Source of the DNA: an uncultured Clostridia bacterium | Lineage (GTDB): Bacteria > Bacillota > Clostridia > Christensenellales > UBA1242 | Length of the DNA stretch: 64,000 bases | Direction of reading: 5' to 3' | Assembly: GCA_944341445.1 (NCBI GenBank) | Contig: CALVLZ010000010.1 | Coordinates: 17,942 to 81,941, forward strand | In this document: one piece after another, positions 35,060 through 43,815 of the stretch | Layout: each line of letters begins with the position of its first letter | Position numbering within the stretch: the first letter of the stretch is position 1 | The notes under the pieces: generated by a model | What the model was told of the DNA's origin: nothing | Database searches by the model: none | What the model saw: the letters and a program-made list of their open reading frames with translations, nothing else | Translations under genes and position numbers: made by a program

Positions 35060-35419
35060 ATGAGTGGAAGAATTTTGAAAATAAATGCAGAAATTCAAAA
35101 AGCTGTTAGTGAAATAATAACTTATAATTTAAAAAATCCACTAATAACAGGTATAATTTCTGTTATGAAAGTTGAAACAACAACAGACTTAGAATATTCT
35201 AAAATTTATTTAAGTATTTTCACAAACGATAATAAAGAAGATGTTTTTAATCAAATAAAACACTCTGCTGGTTACATTAGAAAAGAATTGGCAAAAAAAG
35301 TTGATTTAAGAAAAGTTCCTTATTTGCAATTTAATATGGATAAATCTGCTGAATACACAAATGAAATTAACAATGCAATTAAAGTAATTCACGAACAAAG
35401 GAAAAATATTAATGATTAA
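35060..35419 (+). CDS. rbfA: Ribosome-binding factor A
   Basis: RbfA binds the neck of the 30S subunit during late maturation and cold adaptation. KH-like fold; SGRILKINAEIQKAVSEII, DLEYSKIYLSIF and the C-terminal LRKVPYLQFNMDKSAEY are typical. It has 119 residues. AGGAGA precedes the ATG. It overlaps nrnA by 8 bases. Confidence 0.95.
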   Translation: MSGRILKINAEIQKAVSEIITYNLKNPLITGIISVMKVETTTDLEYSKIYLSIFTNDNKEDVFNQIKHSAGYIRKELAKKVDLRKVPYLQFNMDKSAEYTNEINNAIKVIHEQRKNIND

Positions 35420-36386
35420 ATTTCCGCTTGAAATTATTGAAACAATAAAAAATAGTTCTTCTGTTGCAATTTTCACACACGTTAAACCAGATGGGGATTG
35501 TTTAGGGAGTGCAATGGCATTAAAACTAACTTTGGAAAAATTGGGTAAAAAATGCGATGTTTTTTGCCCAACTCAAATTAGTGAAGATTTTAAAATTATA
35601 AAAAATATTGCTAGTTTTAATTGTCCTAAATTAAAAAGTTACGATTTAGCAATTTCTGTTGATATTCCAGATAGAGGAAGAATGGGCTATGATATTAGCA
35701 GATTTGATTCAATTTCAAAAAGCATAAAAATAGATCATCACCTTGGTGGTTCGGAAAACTTTGCAACTTATAATTTTTCTCTTCCAACAGCAAGCACTGC
35801 AAATTTAATTTATTATTTAATTTTGCAACTAAAAGTTGAAATTGATGATGATATTGCAAGTTGCTTATACACAGGAATTGCAACAGACACAGGTTGTTTT
35901 AAACATAAAAACACAACAAAAGAAGAACATTATATTGTTTCAAAATTAATGGAATTTAACTTCGATTATAATGATATTAATTATCATATGTTTGTTCATA
36001 AAACAATGGATCAAGTTAATTTAATAAAAATTTTATACGAAAATATTAAATTACACTTTGGTGATAAAGTTTTAATTTCAAACATTTCATTAAAAGATTA
36101 TGAAAGAACAAATTTAAGCACCGATAATGATAAAGAATTAATTCAAAACTTAAATGGTATTGGAAATTCTTTAATTTATGTTTTAATTAGGCAGAACACT
36201 CCAAACAAATTTATAGTTGGCTTTAGGTCTTGCAGTGAAAAATATGATGTTGCAAGTTTTGCTCAAAAATACTTTGGTGGTGGTGGGCATCCTATGGCTG
36301 CAGGCTGCACAATTTATGGAAGTTATAAACTTGTTATATCAAAAATTTTATCGGCGTTAAAGGATGAATATGGTTGGATTTGTTAA
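35412..36386 (+). CDS. nrnA: DHH-family oligoribonuclease/pAp phosphatase NrnA
   Basis: Bifunctional enzyme that degrades nano-RNAs and 3'-phosphoadenosine 5'-phosphate. Motifs: THVKPDGDCLGSAMAL (metal ligands), SVDIPDRGRMG, DHHLGG, TGIATDTGCFKH and the DHHA1 glycine motif GGGGHPMAAG near the C-terminus. It has 324 residues. It lies between rbfA and truB as in most Firmicutes and overlaps both, so the three are translationally coupled. Confidence 0.94.
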   Translation: MIKFPLEIIETIKNSSSVAIFTHVKPDGDCLGSAMALKLTLEKLGKKCDVFCPTQISEDFKIIKNIASFNCPKLKSYDLAISVDIPDRGRMGYDISRFDSISKSIKIDHHLGGSENFATYNFSLPTASTANLIYYLILQLKVEIDDDIASCLYTGIATDTGCFKHKNTTKEEHYIVSKLMEFNFDYNDINYHMFVHKTMDQVNLIKILYENIKLHFGDKVLISNISLKDYERTNLSTDNDKELIQNLNGIGNSLIYVLIRQNTPNKFIVGFRSCSEKYDVASFAQKYFGGGGHPMAAGCTIYGSYKLVISKILSALKDEYGWIC

Positions 36387-37239
36387 TGTTTATAAACCAA
36401 AGGGTATAACAAGTAATTATGTTTTAACCAAAATTAAAAAAACATTCAACATAAAAAAAGTTGGGCATATGGGAACTTTGGATCCTTTGGCAAGCGGTGT
36501 TTTGCCAGTTGCAATTGGCAAAGCAACAAAAATGTTTAACTATTTTCAAGATTACACTAAAACATATGTTGCAGAAATTACTTTTGGGTATGAAACAACA
36601 ACACTAGATAGTGAAGGCGAAATTGTTAAAAAAGATAATAAAATAATAACTTTTAACGAATTTAAAAATGTTTTAGATAGTTTTCCTAAAAGTTATGACC
36701 AAATGCCACCTAATTTTAGTGCTAAAAAAATAAACGGCACAAAAGCATATAAACTTGCAAGGCAAAACATAGATTTTGAATTAAAACCAAAAAAAGTTAA
36801 TATTTATGGTTTTAGCAATTTAAAACAAATTGAAAACAATGTTTTTGAATTTATGGTTAGTTGTTCTAGTGGAACATATATTAGAAGTTTAGTTAAAGAT
36901 ATTGCAACTTTATTAAATACTTGTGCAACCATGACAAATTTAGAAAGGGTTGCAACAGGAGTTTTTAATAAAAATAATTCTGTTAATTTAGAAGATTTGT
37001 TAAAAGAAAATAACCTTGAAAATAATATAATTTCATTAGAAAATATTTTTAATTTTCCTAAATATCATTTTAGTGATGAATATAAAAAATTTTTAGATAA
37101 TGGTGTTATTTTTGATTCACCTAATGAAATTAATAACAACGCTCCTTATTTTGCTTATTGTTGCAATAAGCTATATGGGGTTTATGAAAATGTTAATAAT
37201 AAAGTCATTTTAAAAACTTATTTAAAGGATGAAATATGA
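36370..37239 (+). CDS. truB: tRNA pseudouridine-55 synthase TruB
   Basis: Makes pseudouridine 55 in the T-arm of tRNAs. VNVYKPKGITS and the catalytic GHMGTLDPLASGVLPVAIGKAT (Asp in GTLDP) are diagnostic; CSSGTYIRSLVKDI is the second conserved block. ATG 36370 is preferred over ATG 36364 because AAAGGA is better spaced for it. It has 289 residues. The C-terminal PUA-like part is short. ribF, which normally follows, is absent and nfo takes its place with a 4-base overlap. Confidence 0.94.
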   Translation: MVGFVNVYKPKGITSNYVLTKIKKTFNIKKVGHMGTLDPLASGVLPVAIGKATKMFNYFQDYTKTYVAEITFGYETTTLDSEGEIVKKDNKIITFNEFKNVLDSFPKSYDQMPPNFSAKKINGTKAYKLARQNIDFELKPKKVNIYGFSNLKQIENNVFEFMVSCSSGTYIRSLVKDIATLLNTCATMTNLERVATGVFNKNNSVNLEDLLKENNLENNIISLENIFNFPKYHFSDEYKKFLDNGVIFDSPNEINNNAPYFAYCCNKLYGVYENVNNKVILKTYLKDEI

Positions 37240-38084
37240 TAAAATTTGGACCATCTGGCAATGATGTTTTATTTTATACAGAAGGAAATAAGCACACAAT
37301 TGAAGCACCAAAATGGTTGCATAATTTTGGTTTGAATGCTTATGAATATTCTTTTGGTAAAGGCATTTTGCTAGGAGATGAAACTGCTGTTAAGATTGGT
37401 GAAGAAATGAAAAAGTATGGAATTGAAATTAGTGTTCACGCACCATATTTTATTAATTTTGCAACACCAACAGAAGAAATGGCATTAAAAAGTTATCAAT
37501 ATGTTTTAAACAGTTTGGCAAAATTAAAATTGCTTGGCGGTAAAAGGTTGGTTGTTCATCCAGCAAGTTGTGGTAAATTAACAAGGGAAGAGGCTGTTAA
37601 TTTAACAAAAGAAAGATTAAAAGTTTTGGCAAATTTAATTGTTGAAGAAGGTTATTCTGATTATTTAATTTGTTTGGAAACAATGGGAAAAACCGCACAA
37701 ATTGGCACATATGAAGAAATTATTGATTTTTGCACACTTTCTCCAAATTTCATACCAACTTTTGATTTTGGACATATTAATGCTTTAACACAAGGCACTT
37801 TAAAAACAAAAGAAGATTATGAAAAAATAATTGATTTATGTTTGTTAAAATTGGGAAGAGAAAAAACAAACAAAATTCATATTCATTTTAGTAAAATTCA
37901 ATATGGCGCTAAAGGCGAAATTAAACACTTAACCTTGGAAGATACTGAATATGGTCCAGAGTTTGAACCATTGGCAGAAGTTTTAAAACAACATAATTTA
38001 AGCCCTGTTGTGATTTGTGAAAGCAAAGAAGTTATGGCACAAGATGCTTTAAAATTAAAACAAATTTATGAAAGTGTTAAATAG
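37236..38084 (+). CDS. nfo: Endonuclease IV (AP endonuclease)
   Basis: TIM-barrel apurinic/apyrimidinic endonuclease of base excision repair. Metal ligands appear in EISVHAPYFIN, RLVVHPAS, ICLETMGK, PTFDFGHINA, IHIHFSKIQYG and the C-terminal VICESKE. It has 282 residues, a normal length. The ATG overlaps the truB stop (ATGA), so it is the last gene of the rimP-truB operon; a DNA repair gene at this place is unusual. A terminator follows. Confidence 0.93.
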   Translation: MIKFGPSGNDVLFYTEGNKHTIEAPKWLHNFGLNAYEYSFGKGILLGDETAVKIGEEMKKYGIEISVHAPYFINFATPTEEMALKSYQYVLNSLAKLKLLGGKRLVVHPASCGKLTREEAVNLTKERLKVLANLIVEEGYSDYLICLETMGKTAQIGTYEEIIDFCTLSPNFIPTFDFGHINALTQGTLKTKEDYEKIIDLCLLKLGREKTNKIHIHFSKIQYGAKGEIKHLTLEDTEYGPEFEPLAEVLKQHNLSPVVICESKEVMAQDALKLKQIYESVK

Positions 38085-38131
38085 CAAAAAAACATTTTAA
38101 TTTGTAGAATTTTAATAATTTATATAAAAAT

Positions 38132-38162
38132 AAAGCACATATAAAAAATATGTGTTTTTTTT
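38132..38162 (+). terminator. Rho-independent terminator after nfo
   Basis: AAAGCACATAT (38132-38142) pairs with ATATGTGTTTT (38148-38158) with one wobble, followed by T residues. Confidence 0.82.
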
Positions 38163-38234
38163 GTTTTTGATTTTGTAATTTTTAAATATTTTACTCAGTA
38201 AATTATTTTAAATAAATTTAAAAGGTTTTTTATT

Positions 38235-39149
38235 ATGTTAAAAAATTTACTGCCTAATTTTATTTATAATTCAATAAAAAACATTCCTTTAAGAGTATTA
38301 ACAGAAATAAGATTAAGAAAAAACAAGCCAATTGTTGTTAATGTTGCGGGTAAAAATGTTTTTTTAAGTGAAAATGGCATAACAGAAAATTCTAACTTGG
38401 CTTTAATGTGTTGCGAAAACGATATTAAAACAGTTATACAAAACATAAGCAACAACTCTTTGTATTCAATAAATGACCAAATAATTAATGGTTACGTAAC
38501 TGTTTTTGGTGGTATTAGAGTTGGTGTTGCAGGTGAAGTGGTAACAAATAACAATATTATTAAAACAATAAAAAACATTTCAAGTTTAAACATAAGAATT
38601 CCGCACGAAATTAAAGGATGCAGTTTAAAAATATATGATTATTTAGTTAATGGAAACGTGGTTTATAACACACTTATCATTTCTCCTCCAGGTGCTGGTA
38701 AAACAACTTTTTTAAGAGATTTTGCGTATCAGTTAAGCATTAGAAATGCAAGCCGTAATATTTTAATTGTGGATGAAAGGCAAGAGTTAACAGGTTATTA
38801 CGAAAACAGCCAAAAACTAGATGTTGGTAACTTTGCGGATGTTTACACAAATTGCACAAAGGAATTTGCTTTTATAAATGGAATAAGAAGTATGAAACCA
38901 GATGTTATTATAACAGACGAAATAAATTTAGAAAAAGACCTTAATGCAATTGTTAATGCAATAACAAGTGGTGTTAGCGTTGTGTGTTCAATCCACGCAA
39001 AAAACATTGAAGATTTAAAAAATAAAAAAGCATTTTCCGAAGTTTTAAATAAAAAATTGTTTGATAGATATGTTGTCTTAGAAAGTATTAAAAACCCTGG
39101 TGAAATAGCGGCTGTTTATAATGAAAATTTGGTGTGTGTTTATTTATGA
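38235..39149 (+). CDS. spoIIIAA: Stage III sporulation protein AA
   Basis: Secretion-type ATPase of the mother-cell complex that feeds the forespore through the SpoIIIA-SpoIIQ channel. The P-loop is SPPGAGKTTFLRDFAYQL (about residue 149), with IVDERQEL (Walker B-like) and TDEI downstream. It has 304 residues. AAAAGG precedes the ATG. It begins the complete eight-gene spoIIIA operon. Expression should be sigma-E-dependent in the mother cell, but I could not identify a convincing sigma-E promoter in the 150 bases upstream. Confidence 0.94.
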   Translation: MLKNLLPNFIYNSIKNIPLRVLTEIRLRKNKPIVVNVAGKNVFLSENGITENSNLALMCCENDIKTVIQNISNNSLYSINDQIINGYVTVFGGIRVGVAGEVVTNNNIIKTIKNISSLNIRIPHEIKGCSLKIYDYLVNGNVVYNTLIISPPGAGKTTFLRDFAYQLSIRNASRNILIVDERQELTGYYENSQKLDVGNFADVYTNCTKEFAFINGIRSMKPDVIITDEINLEKDLNAIVNAITSGVSVVCSIHAKNIEDLKNKKAFSEVLNKKLFDRYVVLESIKNPGEIAAVYNENLVCVYL

Positions 39150-39616
39150 TTAAATTGCTTTTGTTGGTGTGTGTTTTTGTTGCCATAATTTTTTTAGGTT
39201 TTTCATATTATATGTTCTTTAAAAAGAAAGAAAATTTTTATAAAGATTTAACTTCTTTTTTAGAATTTGCAAGCAATGAAATTTCATTTAATAAAACAAC
39301 AATTTCTACAATTGTTGAAAAATATAAGCCATACTTTTGTTCTGAACTTAAAACATATTTGAATAACAAGTTTATAAACAAAACTAATAATTTTAAGTTT
39401 GTTTATTTGAACGAAGAAGAAATTGTTGATATGGACGAGTTTTTTAATAAATTCGGAACCTGTGATGCAGATACGGAAGTTTTAAAAGTTAAAAATTTTT
39501 CTGTGTTTGCAAACAATCATTTAGCTATTGCAAAAGAAAAGGTTGCAAAACAAGGAATGCTTGCTTTAAAACTTGCAATTGCGTTTGCTTTTATTGTGGT
39601 TATTATATTTATTTAA
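39146..39616 (+). CDS. spoIIIAB: Stage III sporulation protein AB
   Basis: A 156-residue protein with an N-terminal and a C-terminal membrane segment and a helical middle, resembling type II secretion GspF-like organisation. The C-terminal block KEKVAKQGMLALKLAIAFAF is the best-conserved region. ATG 39146 overlaps the spoIIIAA stop (ATGA); a GTG at 39134 is possible but less likely. Identity rests on position and this C-terminal pattern; the overall sequence is divergent. Confidence 0.85.
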   Translation: MIKLLLLVCVFVAIIFLGFSYYMFFKKKENFYKDLTSFLEFASNEISFNKTTISTIVEKYKPYFCSELKTYLNNKFINKTNNFKFVYLNEEEIVDMDEFFNKFGTCDADTEVLKVKNFSVFANNHLAIAKEKVAKQGMLALKLAIAFAFIVVIIFI

Positions 39617-39628
39617 GGAAATTGATAT

Positions 39629-39826
39629 ATGGGAATAGATATTATTTTTAAAATAGTTGGAATTGGAATTTTAACAGCTGTTTCAAATCAAGTGTTAAAA
39701 TATTCTGGCAAAGATGAAATAGCAACACTTGTTACTTTAGCAGGAGTTGTTGTTGTTTTGCTTATGGTTATAAATATGATTAGTGAATTGTTTGAAACAG
39801 TTAAAGATTTATTTTCGTTGTATTAG
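39629..39826 (+). CDS. spoIIIAC: Stage III sporulation protein AC
   Basis: A 65-residue membrane protein with two hydrophobic helices. IFKIVGIGILTAVSNQVLKYSGKDEIA is typical of SpoIIIAC, here cited as the region at residues 7-33. It is part of the membrane platform of the feeding channel. The ATG follows AAGGAAATTG. Length and operon position match. Confidence 0.93.
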   Translation: MGIDIIFKIVGIGILTAVSNQVLKYSGKDEIATLVTLAGVVVVLLMVINMISELFETVKDLFSLY

Positions 39827-39833
39827 GTGGAAA

Positions 39834-40220
39834 ATGGAAGTAGTTAAAATTGTTGGAATTGGAATTATTTTAAGCATTGTTTTAGTGTTAATTAAACAAA
39901 TAAAGCCAGAACTTGCAACGGTTGTTTTGGTTGCGGGTAGCGTTATTATGCTAACAATAATTTTAAAATATTTTGCAAATGTTATGTCTGTTTTTGATGT
40001 TATCATTAACAAAACAGGAATAAACAAGGATCTTTTTGCAATTGTTTTAAAAATTGTTGGTGTTGGCTATTTAATTGAGTTCGGTGCTAACGTTTGTGTT
40101 GATAGCGGAAATAACGCAATTGCAGATAAAGTTTTATTAGGTGGTAAACTTATTATTTTAATTTTAGCAATGCCAATCATAACATCACTTTTAGATGTTG
40201 TTATAGGGTTAATTCCGTGA
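39834..40220 (+). CDS. spoIIIAD: Stage III sporulation protein AD
   Basis: A 128-residue membrane protein with about four hydrophobic segments. EVVKIVGIGIILSIVLVL at the N-terminus and CVDSGNNAIADKVLLGGK near the C-terminus are typical. ATG 39834 is chosen because AGGTGG lies just upstream and an upstream in-frame ATG at 39783 would run through spoIIIAC. It overlaps spoIIIAE by 4 bases. Confidence 0.93.
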   Translation: MEVVKIVGIGIILSIVLVLIKQIKPELATVVLVAGSVIMLTIILKYFANVMSVFDVIINKTGINKDLFAIVLKIVGVGYLIEFGANVCVDSGNNAIADKVLLGGKLIILILAMPIITSLLDVVIGLIP

Positions 40221-41425
40221 TATTCGGCAAAAAAAAGAAAAGCAAATTAAAGTTTCTTTTAATACTTCTTACAATTTCAATAATTGTGGTGGCATTGACG
40301 CAATTTGGTTTTGTTGGAGCAATGAGCAGTGAAGAAATAAATTCAAATTTTGAATCTTCAATAAGTGACCAACTTGGAGATTTAGATTTTAGCAGTTTAG
40401 AAAGCATTTTAAGTTCACTAGAAGATGATTATTCAATATTTGGAAATGATAGTTTTAAAAATAAAGTAATTCAAATAATTAAAGGTGAATATTTCACAAA
40501 TTATAGTTCAATTTTTCAAGCAATTTTAAGTTTGTGTTTTGATGGAATTGTTAGTTTTTTGCCAATGCTGTTAATTATAGTTGCAATAACAATTGTGGCT
40601 AATATTGTTGTTTCAATTAAAAGCAATGTGGCAAGTTCTGGTGTGCATAATTTAATTAACTTTGTATGTTTTGCAGTTATTATAACTTTAATAGTTACGG
40701 CATTCTCACAAATTGCAAATTTAACATCTAGCACCTTAATGTTAATGAAAAATCAAATGGATGCAATGTTTCCAATTTTGCTAACCTTATTAACGGCAGT
40801 TGGTGGGGTTGCTTCTGTTGGAATTTATAAACCCGTTGTTGCAATACTATCTGGTTCAGTTGTTGAAATTTTTGCAAATGTGGTTTATCCATTGTTTATT
40901 CTAGCATTTATATTTGTTATTATCAGCAACTTAACTCCAAGCGTAAAATTGGGCAAATTTAACGGATTTTTATCAAGTGCGTTTAAATGGACGGTTGGTT
41001 TTGTATTCACAATTTTTAGTGCATTTTTAACTATTCAAGGCATAAGTGCAGGCAAATTTGATGGAATTAGTATTAAAACTGCAAAATTCGCAATGAAAAG
41101 TTATATTCCAATTGTTGGTGGCTACTTAAGCGATGGAATTGATTTTATATTGCTTTCTAGTGTTTTAATTAAAAACGCAATAGGCGTTGCAGGGTTGATT
41201 TTAATTTTTTTAACTATTCTTGTGCCTGTAATTAAAATTGTTGTGTTTAAATTAGGGTTACAATTGGTTTCTTCCGTGTTAGAACCTGTTGGAGATGGAA
41301 GGGTGAGCAATATGATGAACTCTGTTTCAAAAATTTTAATTTATCCAATTGTTATATTGTTATCGGTTGCTTTTATGTATTTGTTATCAGTTGCGCTAAT
41401 AATGTGCACTGCAAATGTAATTTAG
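40217..41425 (+). CDS. spoIIIAE: Stage III sporulation protein AE
   Basis: Large polytopic membrane protein (402 residues) with a signal peptide-like N-terminus and about seven membrane segments after residue 100. Conserved blocks include NLTSSTLMLMKNQMDAMFPILL, cited here as the region at about 172-193, GGVASVGIYKP and SVVEIFANVVYPLF. It is thought to form the core of the SpoIIIA membrane pore. The start is GTG 40217, overlapping the spoIIIAD stop (GTGA). Confidence 0.93.
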   Translation: MIFGKKKKSKLKFLLILLTISIIVVALTQFGFVGAMSSEEINSNFESSISDQLGDLDFSSLESILSSLEDDYSIFGNDSFKNKVIQIIKGEYFTNYSSIFQAILSLCFDGIVSFLPMLLIIVAITIVANIVVSIKSNVASSGVHNLINFVCFAVIITLIVTAFSQIANLTSSTLMLMKNQMDAMFPILLTLLTAVGGVASVGIYKPVVAILSGSVVEIFANVVYPLFILAFIFVIISNLTPSVKLGKFNGFLSSAFKWTVGFVFTIFSAFLTIQGISAGKFDGISIKTAKFAMKSYIPIVGGYLSDGIDFILLSSVLIKNAIGVAGLILIFLTILVPVIKIVVFKLGLQLVSSVLEPVGDGRVSNMMNSVSKILIYPIVILLSVAFMYLLSVALIMCTANVI

Positions 41426-41433
41426 GGGTTATT

Positions 41434-41907
41434 ATGAGTGCATGGATTTTAAGTATTGTTGGTGTTTGCTTTATTGGTGTTATTTTTGATGTTATTGTTC
41501 CGGAAGGTAAAACCAATGGTTTTATTAAAAGTATGTTTGCAATTTTCTTATTGTTCGTTGTTGTTTCACCATTGCCAAAATTGTTTAATAGAACCATAGA
41601 TATTTCTACCTCTGGGGGAATAGAAATAGATAATAATTTTATTTACAACATAAACAAAGCTAAAATTGAAAGTTTAGAAAATGATATTGAAAATATGCTC
41701 GAAAAGAAGGGTTTTTCGAACGTTAATGTTTCAATTTCAGCAAATTTGTATGAAAGTGAATTAACTGTATTAAAAGTTTACGTTAATATTAAAAATTTAG
41801 TTATATTAAACGGAAATGAAAATATAGATAAATATAAAGGAATTTCAGAAGTTGTTTTAGAATATTTAAATGTTAGCAAGGAGGATATTGTTTTTTATGA
41901 TAATTAA
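41434..41907 (+). CDS. spoIIIAF: Stage III sporulation protein AF
   Basis: A 157-residue protein with two N-terminal membrane segments (about residues 4-24 and 34-52) and a soluble ring-building domain in the C-terminal half, as in SpoIIIAF. PEGKTNGFIKSMFAIFLLFV is the typical hairpin linking the two helices. ATG 41434 has AGGGG upstream; an in-frame ATG at 41404 lies within spoIIIAE. It overlaps spoIIIAG by 11 bases. Confidence 0.88.
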   Translation: MSAWILSIVGVCFIGVIFDVIVPEGKTNGFIKSMFAIFLLFVVVSPLPKLFNRTIDISTSGGIEIDNNFIYNINKAKIESLENDIENMLEKKGFSNVNVSISANLYESELTVLKVYVNIKNLVILNGNENIDKYKGISEVVLEYLNVSKEDIVFYDN

Positions 41908-42772
41908 AGAAAATAAAAATATAAAAAACAATAAAAAATCTAAAAATTCAGATGTTGAACCTAAAAAGCAAGAAAGTGCTTTTGGAAAAATTGGCAGTTT
42001 ATTTAAAAAGTTTTTAAAAACTTTTGAAAGCAAACCTGCAACCAAAAATAACACTGAAAATTTAGGTGTTAATAAAGTTTCAAACAATATTAATTATAAT
42101 GAAAAAAACACTGATGAAATTGAAAATTTTAGTTCTAAAACAGATAGTATTAATAATATTAATAATATTGATAATACGATAAACGCAAATATTAAAAACA
42201 CTGATGAAAAGAAAGAAACAAAAATTTTAAGCAATTTAAAATTTTTAAATCATAAAAATGTTAAACTTGCGCTACTGATAATTGTGATTGGAATAGTTTT
42301 GCTAGTAACTATTAATGGCTTAAATTTTTCAGTAAAAAGTTCTAGTGAAACAGATTCTGAAAACTTTAACAATATTAGTTATATTTCTAGTTTGGAATAT
42401 TCTGAAAAACTAGAAAACAAACTTATTAATGTTTTAAAAACAATTGAAGGTGTTGGAAATGTTTCTTGTATGATTACATTAGAAAGTGGACCAGAACTTA
42501 AAATTGCAACATCTGTGGATGAAAAAACAACAACAATAACTAATGATGATAAAACTGAAACAGTTGTAACAATTGTTGAAACTCCAATAATAGTAACAGA
42601 GAAAGGTGAAGAAAAACCATTAATACTAATGGAAATTATGCCTAAGTTAAAGGGGGTGGTTGTGGTTGCACAAGGTGCAAAAGATGTAAAAGTTAAATTG
42701 CAACTTTTAGAAGCTGTGCAAGCATTGCTTGAAATTTCAAGCGAAAACATACAAATATTTTCAGGCATTTAA
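41897..42772 (+). CDS. spoIIIAG: Stage III sporulation protein AG
   Basis: Ring-forming protein of the feeding channel, related to secretin/EscJ-type rings. It has 291 residues: a cytoplasmic Lys/Asn-rich N-terminus (to about 125), one membrane helix (about 126-146) and a C-terminal ring domain with VGNVSCMITLESGPE and the tail VKLQLLEAVQALLEI. The N-terminal part is longer and more low-complexity than usual. The start is uncertain: AAGGAGG (41878-41884) is 12 bases before ATG 41897, and only 3 before an in-frame TTG at 41888. Confidence 0.88.
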   Translation: MIIKENKNIKNNKKSKNSDVEPKKQESAFGKIGSLFKKFLKTFESKPATKNNTENLGVNKVSNNINYNEKNTDEIENFSSKTDSINNINNIDNTINANIKNTDEKKETKILSNLKFLNHKNVKLALLIIVIGIVLLVTINGLNFSVKSSSETDSENFNNISYISSLEYSEKLENKLINVLKTIEGVGNVSCMITLESGPELKIATSVDEKTTTITNDDKTETVVTIVETPIIVTEKGEEKPLILMEIMPKLKGVVVVAQGAKDVKVKLQLLEAVQALLEISSENIQIFSGI

Positions 42773-42786
42773 AGGAGGGAATAAAA

Positions 42787-43263
42787 ATGCTATCTAAAAA
42801 GAAAAAAATATTTATTATTTGTGGTTTCTGCTTATTACTTGCAGTAACAGGTATTTTAAACATTGTTTTAAATAATAAAGCAACAAGTGAAGTTAATGGA
42901 AATGTGGTAACAAGTGGAAACTTCTTTGCTACATATAGAGTTGATAGAGAAGAAACAAGACAACAAGAAATTTTATATTTAGATGCAATTATTGCAAATG
43001 CAAGCAGCAGTGCTGAAGCAAAACAAACTGCAGAAACTAAAAAAGCAGAAATTGTTGCTTTAATGGAAAAAGAATTAGTTGTTGAAGGTTTAATTAAAGC
43101 AAAAGGTTTTGAAGATGTTGTTGTTTCATCAACTGCAACTGCAATAAATGTTATTGTTAAAAGTGCAGAATTACAAGCAGAAGAAGTTGCTCAAATTGTT
43201 GAAATAATTCAAAGTCAAACAGAATATTCATTAGATAATATTAAAATTATACCAGTTGAATAA
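42787..43263 (+). CDS. spoIIIAH: Stage III sporulation protein AH
   Basis: Single-pass mother-cell protein whose extracytoplasmic domain binds SpoIIQ from the forespore. It has 158 residues: a short N-terminus, one membrane helix (about 7-27) and a soluble ring domain containing FATYRVDREETRQQEILYL, cited here as residues 45-63, typical of the family. GGAGG precedes the ATG. It completes the spoIIIAA-AH operon. spoIIQ is not in this window. Confidence 0.93.
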   Translation: MLSKKKKIFIICGFCLLLAVTGILNIVLNNKATSEVNGNVVTSGNFFATYRVDREETRQQEILYLDAIIANASSSAEAKQTAETKKAEIVALMEKELVVEGLIKAKGFEDVVVSSTATAINVIVKSAELQAEEVAQIVEIIQSQTEYSLDNIKIIPVE

Positions 43264-43292
43264 TTGCCAAATATTAGAACCTGTGATATACT
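43264..43292 (+). promoter_or_regulatory. Promoter of the Asp23-family gene
   Basis: TTGCCA (43264-43269), a 17-bp spacer and TATACT (43287-43292) with extended TGA. It begins right after the spoIIIAH stop, separating vegetative expression of this gene from the sporulation operon. Confidence 0.78.
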
Positions 43293-43316
43293 TAGTATAG
43301 TTTTATGGGGGCTAAT

Positions 43317-43706
43317 ATGAATAACGATAACATTGTTTCTGTTAAAGTAACTAACGGAAAAGTTAACTATAATAAGAAAATTTTACTATCTGTAATTAAT
43401 CTTGCAACAAAAGAAATTGCAGGTGTAAGCTCTTTATCTAATAATTTTGGAAGTGCTTTAAAAAGATGGTTTAGCAAAAACTACTATGAAGGTGTTAAAA
43501 TAAGCAACAACAACTCAGATTTGTGTGTGGATGTTTATATTAATGTTTTTTATGGCTTTAATGTTTCTGAAATTGCATATAAAGTTCAAGAAAATATTAA
43601 AAACAGTGTTTCATCAATGGTTGAAATAAAAATTAAACGTATAAATGTTCACGTTATTGGCGTTGATTTTCCAAAAGAAGTTGCTGAAAATGGAGTGGTT
43701 GATTAA
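43317..43706 (+). CDS. Asp23/YloU-family envelope stress protein
   Basis: A 129-residue protein of the Asp23/Gls24 (DUF322) family. The segment NKKILLSVINLATKEIAGV, cited as residues 21-39, and the C-terminal EIKIKRINVHVIGVDF are typical. Family members gather at the membrane and are linked with envelope homeostasis, but the molecular function is unclear. The gene before nusB is a conserved place for it in Clostridia. ATG 43317 is supported by a GGGGG site. A terminator follows. Confidence 0.87.
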   Translation: MNNDNIVSVKVTNGKVNYNKKILLSVINLATKEIAGVSSLSNNFGSALKRWFSKNYYEGVKISNNNSDLCVDVYINVFYGFNVSEIAYKVQENIKNSVSSMVEIKIKRINVHVIGVDFPKEVAENGVVD

Positions 43707-43733
43707 ATATTGCCTTTTGGCAATATTTTTTTT
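43705..43733 (+). terminator. Rho-independent terminator after the Asp23-family gene
   Basis: AAATATTGCC (43705-43714) pairs with GGCAATATTT (43719-43728) around TTTT and runs into T residues. Confidence 0.9.
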
Positions 43734-43753
43734 GTTTTAATTTTTTTATTTTG

Positions 43754-43782
43754 TGGAGAAATTTTGTTATTTGTGTTAAAAT
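43754..43782 (+). promoter_or_regulatory. nusB-xseA-xseB promoter
   Basis: TGGAGA (43754-43759), a 17-bp spacer and TAAAAT (43777-43782) with extended TGT. The -35 matches only partly; the extended -10 is the strong part. Confidence 0.6.
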
Positions 43783-43815
43783 ATATTAATAATAGTTAAT
43801 TGTTTGGAGAAAGTA

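Noticed and set aside
38085..38234. Sigma-E promoter for the spoIIIA operon
   Set aside because: Expected from knowledge of the operon, but no sequence with acceptable match and spacing to the sigma-E consensus was found.
42379..42768. 129-codon open frame on the minus strand
   Set aside because: Antisense to spoIIIAG with no upstream signals.
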